NCBI GenBank assembly: GCA_903943625.1
Contig: CAJAPL010000103.1
Span: 1-7,548, forward strand
DNA length: 7,548 bases
Direction: 5' to 3'
Source: an uncultured bacterium
Lineage (GTDB): Bacteria; Patescibacteriota; Gracilibacteria; Absconditabacterales; Absconditicoccaceae
The first letter of the stretch is position 1; the number at the start of each line of letters is the position of its first letter. The notes beneath the pieces are model-generated. The model was not told the DNA's origin, did not search any database, and saw only the letters and a program-made list of their open reading frames with translations. A program made the position numbers and the translations under genes. This document shows, piece by piece, positions 6,176 through 7,548 of this stretch.

Positions 6176-6234
6176 AAAAAAGAGGAGATTAATTTTGTTT
6201 GGGGTTTCCCGTCGAGATTATTGTCCTCTTTTTT
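6176..6234. terminator. Strong bidirectional terminator
   Basis: AAAAAAGAGGA (6176-6186) pairs perfectly with TCCTCTTTTTT (6224-6234), an 11-bp stem with terminal T run. The enclosed 37 bases contain a GGG-TTT-CCC hairpin. It follows the acidic-protein gene by about 60 bases and isolates smpB. The A/T flanks allow it to work in both directions. Confidence 0.65.
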
Positions 6235-6273
6235 CCAATTGTAATAATTTGCAAAATCCTTATTTGTAAAGCT

Positions 6274-6282
6274 TGTTATAGT
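6274..6282 (+). promoter_or_regulatory. Possible extended -10 promoter for smpB
   Basis: TGTTATAGT is an extended -10 (TGn-TATAGT) with no good -35 at proper spacing. Transcription would begin near 6289, giving a leader of about 15 bases. The surrounding CTTGTTATAGTGT (6272-6284) recurs with one change (CTTGTTAGAGTGT) at 2304-2316, upstream of the tmRNA-like locus. Confidence 0.35.
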
Positions 6283-6303
6283 GTTTAGAAATCAGGCATA
6301 AAA

Positions 6304-6765
6304 ATGAAGGTGATTACAAAAAATAGACATGCTTATCATGATTATAGTTTCGACAAGGAATACGATGTCGGGATAATTTTGAAGTGACATGAAGTAAAAT
6401 CGATTAAGTGAAGTCATGTAAATATAAAAGACTCTATAGTGAGGATGGACAACAAAGAACTGCGAATAATAAATATGGATGTGCCATTGTATGAGAAAGC
6501 ATCTATAACTCAGGTTTGATGATATGTTGCCAAGGGGAAGAGGAAATTATTGATAACAAAAAAAGAACTAGCAAAGATATCGGCGATGCTTGATAAATCT
6601 TGAAATATAGCTATCCCGCTCGAAGTTTATCTGGACAAAAGATGACTTGTGAAATTAAAAATATGAATATGAAAACTAATGAGGAAAGTAGAAAAAAAAC
6701 AGATATTGAAAGATAAAGATATTAAGAAGCAGATGGATAGAGATATTAAGAGTATGGGAAGATAA
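6304..6765 (+). CDS. smpB: SsrA-binding protein SmpB
   Basis: SmpB binds tmRNA and delivers it to stalled ribosomes in trans-translation. The 153 residues (TGA = Gly) match the family in length and order: ITKNRHAYHDYSFDKEYDVG, GHEVKSIKGSHVNIKDSIV, VPLYEKAS, KGKRKLLITKKEL, then IPLEVYLDKRGLVKLKIGIG. These are the RNA-binding beta barrel. The C-terminal region is basic (GKLMRKVEKKQILKDKD to DRDIKSMGR), as expected for the tail that enters the ribosome. The usual GKKxxDKR sequence before that tail is altered here to a GKLMRKVEKK-like run. Glycines are eight TGA and three GGN. ATG 6304 gives the family N-terminus; a weak AGG lies upstream. It stands alone between two hairpins; the tmRNA-like locus is 3.9 kb upstream on the same strand. 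Confidence 0.95.
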
Positions 6766-6798
6766 CGGGATTTTAAATCCTCAGTCTACTTCGTAGCC

Positions 6799-6819
6799 AG
6801 CTCCTTTAATAAAGGAGCT
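6799..6819. terminator. Hairpin between convergent smpB and glycosyltransferase genes
   Basis: AGCTCCTTT (6799-6807) pairs perfectly with AAAGGAGCT (6811-6819) around AAT. It lies between the smpB stop (6765) and the glycosyltransferase stop (6826), where a shared terminator is expected. There is no adjacent T run on either strand, so terminator function is inferred from position and stem strength. Confidence 0.42.
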
Positions 6820-6825
6820 CAAAGA

Positions 6826-7548
6826 CTATCTGAAAAATATTTTTTTGTAGATCATTTCCATCGCCAACTTGATACTATCTGAATTTTTATTCCTGTGGCC
6901 TTTTAATGGGCTATGCATACTGTATTCAGTATATCTGATATGTACTGGGACTTCTTCATATTTCATTTTGAAATGCATAATTTGTTCGTTCAATTCATTT
7001 GCATAATGCATACCATCGGCCGTTAAATTTATCTTTCTAAGTGCTGGCAAGCTAATCACTCTGTATCAATTGTGCGGATCTGAAACTTTTGTTCCATAAA
7101 ATATTCTTGTGACTATTTTTGAAAAGAAAAGGATTACTCTTCTCGTTTTGGTAATGTCTTTTGCTTTTCATCAGTAAATAAATCTGGATCATATATAGAG
7201 GTCATTTGGTTTATTTTTGCCTTTTGTGATATCTTGTTTTCTATCTACTAAATGTGCGACTCTAACTTCTTCATTTCTTATCCTATCTATAAAAATTTCC
7301 ATATCTTTGATATCCATCTGTCAATCTGCATCATATCATACAAACCGCTCTATCTGTAATTCTTCTCAGTATTTTTTTATAAAATTATATCAAGTCTGAT
7401 TGGCGGCACCTCAACCTCTATTTGTAATATGAGAAAGAATAACAAATAACTTATCTGGATATTGTTTTTTCTTGCTTTCTAAAACTTCGAGTGTATTGTC
7501 TTGAGATCAGTCGTTTATAAAAACAATTTTGCGAAATCATGCTGAAAA
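6826..7548 (-). CDS. Family 2 glycosyltransferase, dolichyl-phosphate sugar synthase-like (5' end outside window)
   Basis: The last 240 residues and TAG stop (6828-6826) are in the window; the N-terminus lies past 7548. Family members transfer a sugar from a nucleotide sugar to a polyprenyl phosphate or surface glycan at the cytoplasmic face of the membrane. With TGA = Gly the frame shows RKIVFINDGSQDNTLEVLE (nucleotide-binding DGSxDxT), NRGGGAANQTGYNF, then VGYDADGQMDIKDM (metal/sugar DxD region), YIGSRFI and SDPHNGYRVISLPAL. The C-terminus HIRYTEYSMHSPLKGHRNKN resembles the YTxYSxxKG ending of DPM1-like enzymes. No C-terminal membrane segment is seen, so this is a soluble or peripheral form; the acceptor cannot be told. 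Glycines are about eleven TGA and six GGN. It converges on smpB. Confidence 0.93.

Noticed and set aside
6826..7059. Separate 77-residue protein starting at GTG 7059
   Set aside because: It is the C-terminal part of the glycosyltransferase; the frame continues upstream through TGA glycine codons to the window edge.

Overview
The window comes from a bacterium that reads TGA as glycine (translation table 25), as known in Gracilibacteria (BD1-5) and Absconditabacteria (SR1) of the Patescibacteria/CPR. In the standard code almost every gene here falls into fragments. With TGA = Gly, seven clear genes and one doubtful small ORF open at full length, and TGA falls on glycines that are conserved in AspRS, GlyRS, SmpB and a family 2 glycosyltransferase. 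By hand count these frames use about 72 TGA and 36 GGN glycine codons. All stops are TAA or TAG. The DNA is AT-rich and start codons lack clear Shine-Dalgarno sequences.

Layout. Positions 1-2161 (minus strand) hold, in transcription order, a HIT-family protein, a doubtful 48-residue ORF, a small membrane protein and aspS, whose 3' end is cut by the window edge. Positions 2230-3360 hold no convincing protein gene but much RNA-like structure. This includes a tmRNA-like 5' module with a TTTCGACGG core, a second copy of that module about 220 bases on, a strong promoter facing the other way, an 18-base exact repeat and a possible pseudoknot. Positions 3360-5586 (plus strand) hold single-chain glycyl-tRNA synthetase and a DUF2461 protein. 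Positions 5759-6112 hold a small acidic protein that uses no TGA glycine codons and is GC-richer than its neighbours; it sits between strong hairpins and looks foreign. Positions 6304-6765 hold smpB, and 6826-7548 (minus) the 3' part of a glycosyltransferase gene that runs off the right edge.

Functionally this is mostly a translation neighbourhood: two aminoacyl-tRNA synthetases, SmpB and possibly its tmRNA partner. GlyRS has a special role in this code, because it would charge both the ordinary glycine tRNAs and the UGA-reading one; its own gene has about 15 in-frame TGA codons. I see no mobile element, CRISPR array, tRNA or rRNA. The most open question is which RNA or RNAs the 2390-2750 region makes, and from which strand.
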